DNA of 13,619 nt. Source: JBFELO01 sp041552055 (GTDB lineage Bacteria; Acidobacteriota; Thermoanaerobaculia; Thermoanaerobaculales; Sulfomarinibacteraceae). Under the pieces are notes generated by a model, which was given only the letters and a program-made list of their open reading frames with translations, searched no databases and was not told the origin of the DNA. Below, piece by piece: positions 7,303 to 13,619 of this stretch. The stretch spans positions 1-13,619 of the forward strand of contig JBFELO010000126.1 in NCBI GenBank assembly GCA_041552055.1, given 5' to 3'. Every line of letters starts with the position of its first letter. Position 1 is the stretch's first letter. The translations under genes were made by a program, and so were the position numbers.

Positions 7303-7548
7303 TCAACCCCACAGCCACACCGGGTGGTCTCCTCTCTCCACCAGACTCGCGATGCACCTCCGGACCCGTTCTCTGTCCTCGGGGAAGGTGATGCCGCACC
7401 AGCAGACGCCGTAACGGAGCACGCTGACGCGCGCGCGGCCGTGGTCGATCATCCCCTGAACCACGTCCGGCAGCAGGGACTCGTCGCCCGTGCCGATCGC
7501 TCCAGACTGCTCGGACCTGCCGTACCGGCTGCCGATGCCTGCAGCCAT
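7303..7548 (-). pseudogene. Internally deleted sugar nucleotidyltransferase remnant (N-terminal loop fused to C-terminal tail)
   Basis: The 81-codon frame from ATG 7548 joins two ends of a known family. Residues 1-26 (MAAGIGSRYGRSEQSG, then AIGTGDESLL) resemble the N-terminal NTP-binding loop of sugar-1-phosphate nucleotidyltransferases, usually like MAAGMGSRYGGLKQ plus an xxxxGPxGE segment. Residues 27-81 (PDVVQGMIDHGRARVSVLR, then GVCWCGITFPEDRERVRR, ending HPVWLWG) resemble the extreme C-terminus of the same proteins, usually like LPTVVNxLIxxGxARVxVL, WFGVTYxEDxPxV and YPxxLW. From memory, full-length members are about 300 residues, so roughly 200 residues including the catalytic Asp residues and sugar site are absent. 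The first beta-strand that normally precedes MAAG is missing too, and a TAG lies 8 codons upstream of the ATG in frame. It cannot be a working nucleotidyltransferase. GGGAGG lies just 3 nt before the ATG, so a small peptide could still be made. Confidence 0.6.
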
Positions 7549-7727
7549 TGGCCTCCCTAGCGCCCTCAACTACGGAATGGTGACGATCACTGCAGACGCT
7601 CCCGGGGCGCTCCATGAACCTGTTGGTCAACGATCTGAGAATGCGGCCACGGTAAGCTAGATCGACGGCTGCGTCTGTGCATGGCCATCGGCGCGCTGGG
7701 GACACGATCAACCAGGAGGTGTCGACC
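7549..7727. other. Upstream region of the four-helix membrane protein gene
   Basis: No gene is supported here. The region should contain the promoter for the plus-strand two-gene unit. TAAGCT at 7653-7658 is a possible -10 element but has no matching -35 at the right distance. The plus frame is open from 7677, but the strong ribosome binding site at 7714-7720 argues that translation starts at 7728. Confidence 0.3.
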
Positions 7728-8138
7728 GTGACGTTTAACCCAATGGAGTGGGACTACCACACCTGGCGGCTGATCTTCGCCATCGCCGGCGGGTGGACGC
7801 TGCTGATCGCTCTACCCGGGCTGCTCTCCCCCACCACCGGGCTGCGGGCATTCTTCGGCAACGACTCTCTGCGCTTCCAGCCGCGGCTCAGACAGTGGCT
7901 GCTCAACTTCTTCCTGTTCCTGCTCGCCGTGGGGTTGCTGCTGGTCGCCTGGAAGCTGCCGATGTTCATTTGGGTCGTGGCGATCGGCGCCGTCACCAAG
8001 GCAACGATTTCGATCACGCTGTTGGCCTTTCACTTCCGAGGGCGTAACTCAGACCTGATGGCGACCGTCGCGCTGTTCGAGATCATCTTCACCTTCTTCT
8101 TCGTGATGTACCTGATCGGAGGTGCCCGGGCACCCTGA
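7728..8138 (+). CDS. Four-helix integral membrane protein of unknown function
   Basis: A 136-residue protein. The start is taken as GTG 7728 because AGGAGGT (7714-7720) lies 7 nt upstream; an ATG at 7743 is possible but too far from it. Four hydrophobic segments are visible, roughly at residues 14-34 (LIFAIAGGWTLLIALPGLL), 57-73 (WLLNFFLFLLAVGLLLVAW), 76-99 (MFIWVVAIGAVTKATISITL) and 107-131 (MATVALFEIIFTFFFVMYLI). The pattern recalls small uncharacterised four-TM proteins, but I see no diagnostic motif. It ends 55 nt before an MFS transporter gene with its own ribosome binding site, so the two are probably co-transcribed. A helper or regulator of that transporter is possible but unproven. 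Confidence 0.8.
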   Translation: MTFNPMEWDYHTWRLIFAIAGGWTLLIALPGLLSPTTGLRAFFGNDSLRFQPRLRQWLLNFFLFLLAVGLLLVAWKLPMFIWVVAIGAVTKATISITLLAFHFRGRNSDLMATVALFEIIFTFFFVMYLIGGARAP

Positions 8139-8193
8139 CGCTCACGCCGGGACTCTCCATTCAACCTCAGTCAGGATCGGGAGGAGATGCAAA

Positions 8194-9483
8194 ATGGCCA
8201 GCGACCGAGACAGCACCCGGGTTTTCTACGGCGTCTACATCACCCTGCTGATGCTGTACGTGCTGATTTTCACCGCCGGCATGGGGTTCTACAGCTACCA
8301 GGTCTTCATTCCGCGATTCGAGGAGGAGTTCGGCTGGACCCGCCTCCAGACGGTGCTGCCGGCCGCCCTGTGGGCCGTTGTGTACGGCATTTCCGGCTTC
8401 TTCGTCGGTGCCTGGATCCAGCGGTTCGGGATCCGCAGGGTGATGGTCTCGGGCACGATCGCCGGAGCCGCACTCTACCTGGCGATGTCGATGATCACGA
8501 ACCTGTGGCACCTGCGGATCATCGTGATGCTGTCCGGAGTCACGGTCGCCGCCACGACCCTGGTCCCGGCCCAGACACTGATCACGCTCTGGTTCAACAA
8601 GAAACGAGGCCGGGCCATGGGCTTCACGCTGATGGGAATCGGCCTCGGCGGCCTCATGCTGCCCCCGCTGGTGGCGTGGCTGATCCAACAGGTCGGGTGG
8701 CGGCAGACGTACCAGATTTCGGCTGCAGCCACGTTGGTGCTCCTCCTGCCGCCGCTGCTGCTGGTGCTGAAGGACAAACCGTCCGATATCGGCGAGGTTC
8801 CTGACGGTCGAGCGACGGTCGATTCCGAGGTGGCCCACGTTCCAACGGGGATCCCTGCGCGGCGCGCGGTACGCACGGCGGCGTTCTGGCTGCTGTTCTT
8901 CACCTACCTCCTGCAGCTCTACGTGATGTCGGCGATCAACGTCAACACAACCGCGTTTGCCGAGGGCGTCGGCTACACCCCACTCGTCGCGTCGCTGTTC
9001 CTGGCATTCGCGGTAGGTGTCAGCGTTCCGGGCCGGTTCCTGTACGGCTGGCTCACCGACCGCATCGCTCCTCCGATCCTGATGGCGTCGGCTGGGCTGC
9101 TGATGGCTGCCAGCGCACTCGTGCTCGACGTCGTGGTGATCAACGTGGGCATGACCGGGTCCTTCCCGATCTGGCTGTTCGCCGTGCTGCAGGGATTTGG
9201 CATTGCCGGCAGCACGGTGGTACTGCCGATTCTGGTGGGACGCTGCTTCGGCGATCTCGAGTTCGGCAAGATCCAGGGCCTCGTCATGGCCGGGTTCGCG
9301 ATCGGCGTGATCTTCGGCGGGCCTTCGGCCGCGGCGATCTTCGACGCGACCGGAAGCTACGAGCTGGCGTTTGTACTGGCTGCGATCATCGGTGCCGCCT
9401 CAGCTGTGCTGGCCGTGCTGGTCCGGCCGTACGCACTCCACGGCGAGTTCGTGACCGATGCTGAGTCGACCCCCCAGCGCTAG
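8194..9483 (+). CDS. MFS transporter, oxalate/formate antiporter (OFA) or monocarboxylate-carrier-like
   Basis: A 429-residue inner-membrane carrier with about 12 hydrophobic helices. Start ATG 8194 has GGAGGAG (8180-8186) 7 nt upstream; the frame is open from 8122 but the added residues have no hydrophobic or family character. Family features: N-terminal helix with FYSYQVFIPRFEEEFGWTR, loop motif GAWIQRFGIRRV (residues 72-83), WFNKKRGRAMGFTLMGIGLGG after helix 4, a hydrophilic central loop (about 195-225), and the second-half motif GRFLYGWLTDRI (280-291). FEEEFGWTR and WFxKKRGxAxG are typical of OFA and monocarboxylate-carrier groups, which move small organic acids by proton symport or exchange. 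The substrate cannot be read from the sequence. It is the second gene of a pair with the four-helix protein and converges on the peroxiredoxin gene. Confidence 0.88.
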   Translation: MASDRDSTRVFYGVYITLLMLYVLIFTAGMGFYSYQVFIPRFEEEFGWTRLQTVLPAALWAVVYGISGFFVGAWIQRFGIRRVMVSGTIAGAALYLAMSMITNLWHLRIIVMLSGVTVAATTLVPAQTLITLWFNKKRGRAMGFTLMGIGLGGLMLPPLVAWLIQQVGWRQTYQISAAATLVLLLPPLLLVLKDKPSDIGEVPDGRATVDSEVAHVPTGIPARRAVRTAAFWLLFFTYLLQLYVMSAINVNTTAFAEGVGYTPLVASLFLAFAVGVSVPGRFLYGWLTDRIAPPILMASAGLLMAASALVLDVVVINVGMTGSFPIWLFAVLQGFGIAGSTVVLPILVGRCFGDLEFGKIQGLVMAGFAIGVIFGGPSAAAIFDATGSYELAFVLAAIIGAASAVLAVLVRPYALHGEFVTDAESTPQR

Positions 9484-9539
9484 CGCGCGTCCAGGATTTC
9501 CACACGGGCCACCGGTGTCCGGTACGAAGGACAGGGGAT

Positions 9540-9556
9540 CACCACGGCTCGTGGTG
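9540..9556. terminator. Small hairpin between convergent MFS and peroxiredoxin genes
   Basis: CACCAC (9540-9545) and GTGGTG (9551-9556) form a perfect 6-bp stem with a 5-nt loop, 57 nt after the MFS stop and 19 nt beyond the peroxiredoxin stop. There is no T-run on either strand. It is in the right place for a bidirectional terminator, but the evidence is modest. Confidence 0.35.
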
Positions 9557-9574
9557 CGTGGTCGACGCTCGAGC

Positions 9575-10120
9575 TCAGTCCACCCTCGGAATCCCCAGTT
9601 CCGCCAGCCTCTCGGCCAGGTCCGAGCCCGCGGACGAGGGGTCGACCGACGTGTCGATGTGCAGGATCGTGCCGTCGGCACCGATGTAGAAGGTCCAGCG
9701 CTTGGCGAACTTGCCGCTGCCGCTCGCGACGCCGTACGCTGAGGCCACCTCGGCGTCGGGATCACTCAGGATCGGATAGTCGAGTTCGAGCGACTGGGCG
9801 AACTTGGTGTTGGTTTCGAGATCGTCACAGCTGGCCGCGAAGAAGGCAACGTCGAACTTCCTGATTTCGTTCCCGCTGTCACGCAGCGACTTGCACTCCA
9901 TCGTTCAACCGCCGGTGAACGCCTTTGGGAACCAGGCGATGACCAACGCCCTCTCTCCCCGGAACTGATCGAGCGAGTAGGTCTCCCCGTCCGACCCTTT
10001 CAGGGTGAACGGTGGGGCCAAGTCGCCGACCGTCAGGTCTCTCGCAGCGACGGGTCGTGAGCCCGAGATACCGGCCGCGATGACGATCAAGGCTGCTCTG
10101 GCTATGGCTCGACGCGTCAT
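9575..10120 (-). CDS. Selenocysteine-containing peroxiredoxin (AhpC/TSA type), in-frame TGA at 9905-9907 read as Sec
   Basis: One 181-residue frame, interrupted only by TGA at 9907-9905 (codon 72). Start ATG 10120 has GGGAGG about 5 nt upstream; residues 1 to about 26 (MTRRAIARAALIVIAAGISG, then SRPVAA) are a signal peptide, implying export. DLTVGDLAPPFTLKGSDGE and ALVIAWFPKAF lead into P65-K-A-F-T69-G-G-U72, the PxxxTxxC peroxiredoxin active site with the stop codon exactly at the peroxidatic Cys. After it come TMECKSLRDSG, FFAASCDDLETN, LDYPILSDPDAEVASAYGV and R141 in KRWTFYIGADG, the conserved Arg that lowers the catalytic pKa. C76 or C98 may be the resolving cysteine. Sec would reduce H2O2 or organic peroxides through a selenenic acid. 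The family's length is intact across the TGA, no frame shift is needed, and a SECIS-like hairpin follows. The final stop is also TGA. The alternative is a nonsense-mutated pseudogene, less likely given the exact position. Confidence 0.82.
9874..9888 (-). promoter_or_regulatory. Candidate bacterial SECIS hairpin downstream of the Sec codon
   Basis: On the minus strand, 16 nt separate the TGA from CGCTG, then loop CGTGA, then CAGCG. The stem is 5 bp, extendable by one U-G pair. The apical loop begins 21 nt after the TGA and has G at its second position. These features fit the loose bacterial SECIS description: hairpin close behind the UGA inside the coding region, with G among the first two loop bases. 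The stem is short, and such hairpins also arise by chance, so it is supporting rather than decisive evidence. Confidence 0.5.
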
Positions 10121-10323
10121 CTTGTCCTCCCGGGTCAGGTTTCCAATGCGTTCCCAACGCGTAACACGGGGCATCCCGGATCGCTTCCCGATCCGCTGCC
10201 CAGATCAAGTCCGGGCTCACCCGCCGACCTGCTACACTCCCGGCCCAAGCATGGGCTGCGGCGTCTGAAACCGGGCATGCGGGAACCCGGCACGGCCGAA
10301 CGCTGCGCCCACAGGAGGAGCGA
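10121..10323. promoter_or_regulatory. Divergent control region between the peroxiredoxin gene and carA
   Basis: Both genes must be transcribed out of these roughly 200 bp. Two inverted repeats are visible: CGGATCG/CGATCCG (10178-10184 and 10190-10196, 5-nt spacer) and GCGTT/AACGC (about 10149-10161, 3-nt spacer). TACACT at 10233-10238 could be a -10 element for carA, about 86 nt before its ATG, but has no good -35. Ribosome binding sites are clear on both sides: GGGAGG before the peroxiredoxin ATG and AGGAGGA (10313-10319) before carA. I did not recognise a PyrR, ArgR or OxyR site. Confidence 0.4.
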
Positions 10324-11430
10324 ATGCGACGTGGTCGGCTGCGACTTGAGGACGACAGCGTCTTCGACGGAGTGGTCTTCGGGGCCGAAGAGCAGGTGGG
10401 CGGCGAGGTTGTGTTCAACACCGGCATGGTCGGTTACCCCGAATCACTCACCGACCCCTCCTACGCCGGCCAGGTATTGACGCTCACATATCCGCTGATC
10501 GGCAACTACGGGGTGCCCCTCTACCGTCACGACAACAACGGGCTGCCGATCGGCTTCGAGTCCGGCGGGATCCAGGTATCGGGGCTCATCGTGGCCGAGC
10601 ACTCCGAGCACTACAGCCACCACACCGCGAACCGCAGTCTCGACGCGTGGTTGAAGAGCGAGGGGATTCCAGCGCTCGCCGGTGTCGACACCCGTGCCCT
10701 GACCAAGCGACTGCGCGAGAAGGGGACCATGCTGGGAGCGATCGTGCTCGAGGGTGCCGAGGTCCCCGTCGAGCTCAGCGATCCCAATGCGACCGACCTG
10801 GTCGCGACGGTGAGCATCGACGAGGTCGTCCGCTACGACAGCGGGGACGATGACGCCCCGACCGTGGTCCTGCTCGACTGCGGATGCAAGGTCAACATCA
10901 TCCGGTGTCTGCTGAGTCGCGGCCTGAATGTGCTGAGGGTGCCGCACGATCACTACTTCCCGGGCATGGAGTTCGATGGTCTTCTGATCTCGAACGGCCC
11001 CGGCGACCCGCAGATGTGCCAGGCCGCGATCCGCAACGTGGAACGGGCGCTGGCACTCGACGTACCGATCCTCGGCATCTGCCTCGGCAACCAACTGCTC
11101 GCCCTGGCGGCCGGCGCCGAGACCTTCAAGCTGCCGTTCGGCCACCGCAGCCAGAACCAGCCGTGCATCGAGGTGCAGTCCTCTGGCGAGCGCGGCCCGC
11201 GGTGCGTGATCACCTCGCAGAACCATGGCTTCGCAGTGCGGCAGGAGTCGTTGCCCGACGACTGGCGGCTGTGGTTCGTCAACGCCAACGACGACACGAT
11301 CGAAGGGATCCGCCACGTGAGCAAGCCCCGGTGGGGCGTTCAGTTCCACCCGGAGGCGACCCCCGGACCGGTCGACTCGGCATGGATCTTCGACGAGTTC
11401 TCGGCGGCCGTTCGGCTAGGACGTGCGTGA
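10324..11430 (+). CDS. carA: Carbamoyl-phosphate synthase small (glutaminase) subunit
   Basis: Hydrolyses glutamine and passes ammonia through a tunnel to CarB for carbamoyl phosphate synthesis, feeding pyrimidine and arginine pathways in the cytoplasm. The 368-residue length is normal. The N-terminal CPSase small-chain domain (about 3-130) shows FNTGMVGYPESLTDPSYAGQ, YPLIGNYGV and AGVDTRALTKRLREKG. The class I glutamine amidotransferase domain follows: ISNGPGDPQ, then ILGICLGNQLLALAAGAET with nucleophile Cys253, PFGHRSQNQPC, and FHPEATPGP with His342 and Glu344 completing the triad. The segment usually reading DFGxKxNILR is DCGCKVNIIR here, an unusual but conservative variant. AGGAGGA precedes the ATG by 4 nt. 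The stop overlaps the carB start (TGATG), indicating translational coupling. Confidence 0.96.
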   Translation: MRRGRLRLEDDSVFDGVVFGAEEQVGGEVVFNTGMVGYPESLTDPSYAGQVLTLTYPLIGNYGVPLYRHDNNGLPIGFESGGIQVSGLIVAEHSEHYSHHTANRSLDAWLKSEGIPALAGVDTRALTKRLREKGTMLGAIVLEGAEVPVELSDPNATDLVATVSIDEVVRYDSGDDDAPTVVLLDCGCKVNIIRCLLSRGLNVLRVPHDHYFPGMEFDGLLISNGPGDPQMCQAAIRNVERALALDVPILGICLGNQLLALAAGAETFKLPFGHRSQNQPCIEVQSSGERGPRCVITSQNHGFAVRQESLPDDWRLWFVNANDDTIEGIRHVSKPRWGVQFHPEATPGPVDSAWIFDEFSAAVRLGRA

Positions 11431-13619
11431 TGGCTGACCTCCCGAAAACCGTGCTCGTGCTGGGCAGCTCGGCGCTCAAGATCGGCGAGGCGGGCGAGTT
11501 CGACTACTCCGGTAGCCAGGCGATCAAGGCGCTCAAGGAGGAAGGGATCCGGACCGTCCTCATCAACCCCAACGTGGCGACCATCCAAACCTCCGAGCAC
11601 CTCGCAGACGAGGTCTACTTCATACCGGTGGTGCCGGAGTTCGTCGAGCAGGTGATCGAGATCGAGCGGCCCGACGGAGTGCTGCTCGGCTTCGGCGGCC
11701 AGACCGCGCTCAACTGCGGCGTCGAGCTGTACCGCCGCGGGGTCTTCGAGGAGTTCGGAATCCGGGTGCTGGGCGCGCCGATCGAGTCGATCCTCGACAC
11801 CGAGGACCGCGAGCGCTTCGTAGAGCGGCTCGGTGAAATCGAGGTCACGGTTCCCCGGAGCCTCCCCACCACCAGCGTCGAAGAGGCGGTGGACGCCGGA
11901 CGTGAGATCGGCTTCCCGTGCATGGCCCGCGTGGCGTTTGCCCTCGGGGGTCTGGGGTCCGGCATATGTCGAACCGAAGGGGAGCTGGAACTGCTGGCCA
12001 CCCGGGCCTTTGCGCACACGGAGCAGATCCTGGTCGAAGAGTACCTGGCGGGCTGGAAAGAGATCGAGTACGAGGTGATGCGCGACGCGCACGACAACTG
12101 CATCACCGTCTGCAACATGGAGAACATCGATCCGATGGGGATCCACACCGGCGAAAGCCTGGTGGTGGCGCCCAGCCAGACGCTGGACAACGAGGAGTAC
12201 CACCTGCTGCGCGAGATCGCGATCCGCGTTGTGCGGCACCTCGGAATCGTGGGCGAGTGCAACATTCAGTACGCACTGTCGCCCGACGGTGATGGATACC
12301 GCGTGATCGAAATCAACGCTCGCCTGTCCCGATCGTCGGCGCTGGCCTCCAAGGCGACCGGTTATCCGCTGGCGTTCGTGGCCGCCAAGCTGGCGCTCGG
12401 GATGTCGCTCACCGACATCGATAACTCGGTCACGCGCACCACCTGCGCGTGCTTCGAGCCGGCACTGGATTACGTGGTCGTGAAGGCGCCGCGCTGGGAC
12501 TTCAAGAAGTTCCCCGGGGTGGAGGAGCGAATCGGATCGGCGATGAAGTCCGTGGGCGAGGTCATGGCGATCGGCCGGGGCCTCGAGGAGGCGTTACAGA
12601 AGGCGCTGCGCATGACCGAGACCGGAGCGCGCGGCGTGGTGCTCAACGACGACGGCGACGACGACGACATTCGCAAGGAGCTGGCCGAACCCACCGAGCG
12701 CCGCATCTTCGCTGTGGCAGAGGCGATCCGGCAGGGCATGACCACCGACGAGGTCCACGAGATCACCCACATCGACCCATGGTTCCTGGACAAGATCGCG
12801 GGCATCGTGGCGATCGCACAGCAGCTGCGCGAGACCGATCTCACGGAGATCGACCTAGGCCTCATGCGCCGGGCCAAGCAACTCGGTTTCTCCGACGGCC
12901 AGATCGCCGTGGCGGTCAAAGCCACCGAGGAGGAGGTCCGGGACCGTCGCCACGAGCTCGAGCTCTTCCCATCGGTGAAACAGATCGACACCCTTGCGGC
13001 CGAGTACCCGGCGGCGACCAACTACCTCTACCTGACGTACAACGGCTCCGAGGACGATGTGGAGTACGGCCAGGAGGGGACGGTGATGATGCTTGGACCG
13101 GGCGCCTACCGGATCGGCTCGTCGGTCGAGTTCGACTGGTGTTGCGTCAACGCCGTCAGAACTCTGCGTGCGCTCGGCTACCGGACGCTCATGGTCAATC
13201 ACAACCCGGAAACCGTGAGCACCGATTACGACGAGTGCGACCGGCTGTACTTCGACGAGCTCAGCTTCGAGGCGGTCTCCGAGATCTACCGGAAGGAGAG
13301 TCCGCTCGGCATCATCCTCTCGATGGGTGGGCAGATCCCCAACAACCTGGCGGTGCGCTGTGACGAGGCGGGCATGCGGGTGTTGGGCACGTCGCCCCGC
13401 TCCATCGACCGCGCCGAGAACCGACACATCTTCTCGAGCCTGCTCGAGGAACTGGACGTGCCGCAACCGGCCTGGCAGGAACTCAGCTCGGTGGAGGACA
13501 CGCAGCGGTTCGCCGCCGAGCACGGCTACCCCGTGATCGTGCGTCCGTCGTACGTGCTGTCCGGAGCCGCCATGGCAGTCGCCGGTAATGACGAGGAGCT
13601 CGACATTTTTCTGGACAAG
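11430..13619 (+). CDS. carB: Carbamoyl-phosphate synthase large subunit, eukaryote/Bacteroidetes-like sequence type, 3' end outside window
   Basis: Makes carbamoyl phosphate from bicarbonate, two ATP and CarA-derived ammonia. The ATG overlaps the carA stop by one base. The window holds 730 codons of an expected 1,050-1,080. The first synthetase half (about 1-400) has SSALKIGEAGEFDYSGSQ, LLGFGGQTALNCG, ATP-grasp loop FALGGLGSG, GWKEIEYEVMRD, MGIHTGESLVVAPSQTL, GIVGECNIQYAL and NARLSRSSALASKATGYP (N296 to R301). The oligomerisation domain covers about 405-530. The second half starts at N531 (NYLYLTYNG) and shows YRIGSSVEFDWCCVNAVRT, NHNPETVSTDYDECDRLYF, ILSMGGQIPNNLA and PVIVRPSYVLSGAAM before the edge. 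Wording such as LINPNVATIQTS, NARLSR and NYLYLTYNG matches CAD-like and Bacteroidetes enzymes rather than the E. coli type (LVNSNPATIMTD, NPRVSR). All expected motifs in the visible part are intact. Confidence 0.96.
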   Translation, partial: MADLPKTVLVLGSSALKIGEAGEFDYSGSQAIKALKEEGIRTVLINPNVATIQTSEHLADEVYFIPVVPEFVEQVIEIERPDGVLLGFGGQTALNCGVELYRRGVFEEFGIRVLGAPIESILDTEDRERFVERLGEIEVTVPRSLPTTSVEEAVDAGREIGFPCMARVAFALGGLGSGICRTEGELELLATRAFAHTEQILVEEYLAGWKEIEYEVMRDAHDNCITVCNMENIDPMGIHTGESLVVAPSQTLDNEEYHLLREIAIRVVRHLGIVGECNIQYALSPDGDGYRVIEINARLSRSSALASKATGYPLAFVAAKLALGMSLTDIDNSVTRTTCACFEPALDYVVVKAPRWDFKKFPGVEERIGSAMKSVGEVMAIGRGLEEALQKALRMTETGARGVVLNDDGDDDDIRKELAEPTERRIFAVAEAIRQGMTTDEVHEITHIDPWFLDKIAGIVAIAQQLRETDLTEIDLGLMRRAKQLGFSDGQIAVAVKATEEEVRDRRHELELFPSVKQIDTLAAEYPAATNYLYLTYNGSEDDVEYGQEGTVMMLGPGAYRIGSSVEFDWCCVNAVRTLRALGYRTLMVNHNPETVSTDYDECDRLYFDELSFEAVSEIYRKESPLGIILSMGGQIPNNLAVRCDEAGMRVLGTSPRSIDRAENRHIFSSLLEELDVPQPAWQELSSVEDTQRFAAEHGYPVIVRPSYVLSGAAMAVAGNDEELDIFLDK

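Noticed and set aside
7175..7711. A 178-codon minus-strand frame overlapping the nucleotidyltransferase remnant
   Set aside because: It is in a different frame from the recognisable NTP-binding and C-terminal motifs and its product has no family character.
9540..9577. A second SECIS-like geometry behind the terminal TGA of the peroxiredoxin (hairpin CACCAC/GTGGTG)
   Set aside because: Spacing and loop would pass loose SECIS rules, but the protein already has full family length at this stop and the read-through frame has no meaningful sequence. A terminator is a simpler reading. It also shows that such hairpins occur by chance.
9899..9907. Reading the peroxiredoxin as two separate genes, or as a frameshifted or nonsense-mutated pseudogene
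   Set aside because: The two halves are in the same frame with no gap, the second half has no ribosome binding site before its ATG, and the stop lies precisely at the catalytic Cys position.
1..13619. tRNA or rRNA genes, CRISPR array, insertion sequence, transposase or prophage genes
   Set aside because: I looked for tRNA TTC-arm and CCA-end patterns, regularly spaced repeats and transposase or integrase motifs and saw none.

Overview
The window is GC-rich, with G or C at most third codon positions, and gene-dense. An Oar-like TonB-dependent receptor (carboxypeptidase-regulatory domain, plug, barrel), a membrane-anchored sulfatase-family protein with Thr in the active-site slot, a Leloir galactokinase, an OFA-like MFS carrier and a CarB of the eukaryote/Bacteroidetes sequence type suggest a Gram-negative heterotroph. 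Acidobacteriota (Thermoanaerobaculia or Vicinamibacteria-like) is my best guess; this is inference from gene content, not from a marker gene.

Layout. 1-1394 (minus): sulfatase/alkaline-phosphatase superfamily protein running off the left edge. 1395-1597: divergent intergenic with a near-consensus sigma70 promoter and a 5'UTR hairpin for the receptor. 1598-4363 (plus): TonB-dependent receptor, closed by a strong GC hairpin. 4364-5196: about 830 nt without an intact gene, holding a decayed reading frame (about 4541-4726), a palindrome and a direct repeat. 5197-6375 (plus): galK. 6459-7082 (minus): small secreted Cys-rich protein with an HExxHxxGxxE motif. 7083-7727: mostly non-coding, but with a collapsed sugar-nucleotidyltransferase remnant on the minus strand (7303-7548). 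7728-9483 (plus): two-gene unit of a four-helix membrane protein and an MFS transporter. 9575-10120 (minus): peroxiredoxin whose peroxidatic cysteine codon is an in-frame TGA. 10324-13619 (plus): carA and carB, overlapping by 1 nt, carB running off the right edge.

The main discovery candidate is the peroxiredoxin. Conventional gene calling splits it into two short ORFs at 9905-10174 and 9575-9901, but both lie in one frame, separated only by TGA and ACG. The TGA falls exactly at the catalytic position of the PxxxTxxC motif, and a short GC hairpin of bacterial SECIS geometry follows 16 nt downstream. I read it as a secreted or periplasmic selenocysteine peroxiredoxin. This predicts selA, selB, selC and selD elsewhere in the genome.

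Functionally the genes are a mixture. Outer-membrane uptake (receptor), hydrolysis at the cell envelope (sulfatase-like) and galactose phosphorylation could belong to one carbohydrate-use theme. carAB supplies carbamoyl phosphate for pyrimidines and arginine. The peroxiredoxin shares a divergent intergenic region with carA but has no obvious functional link to it.
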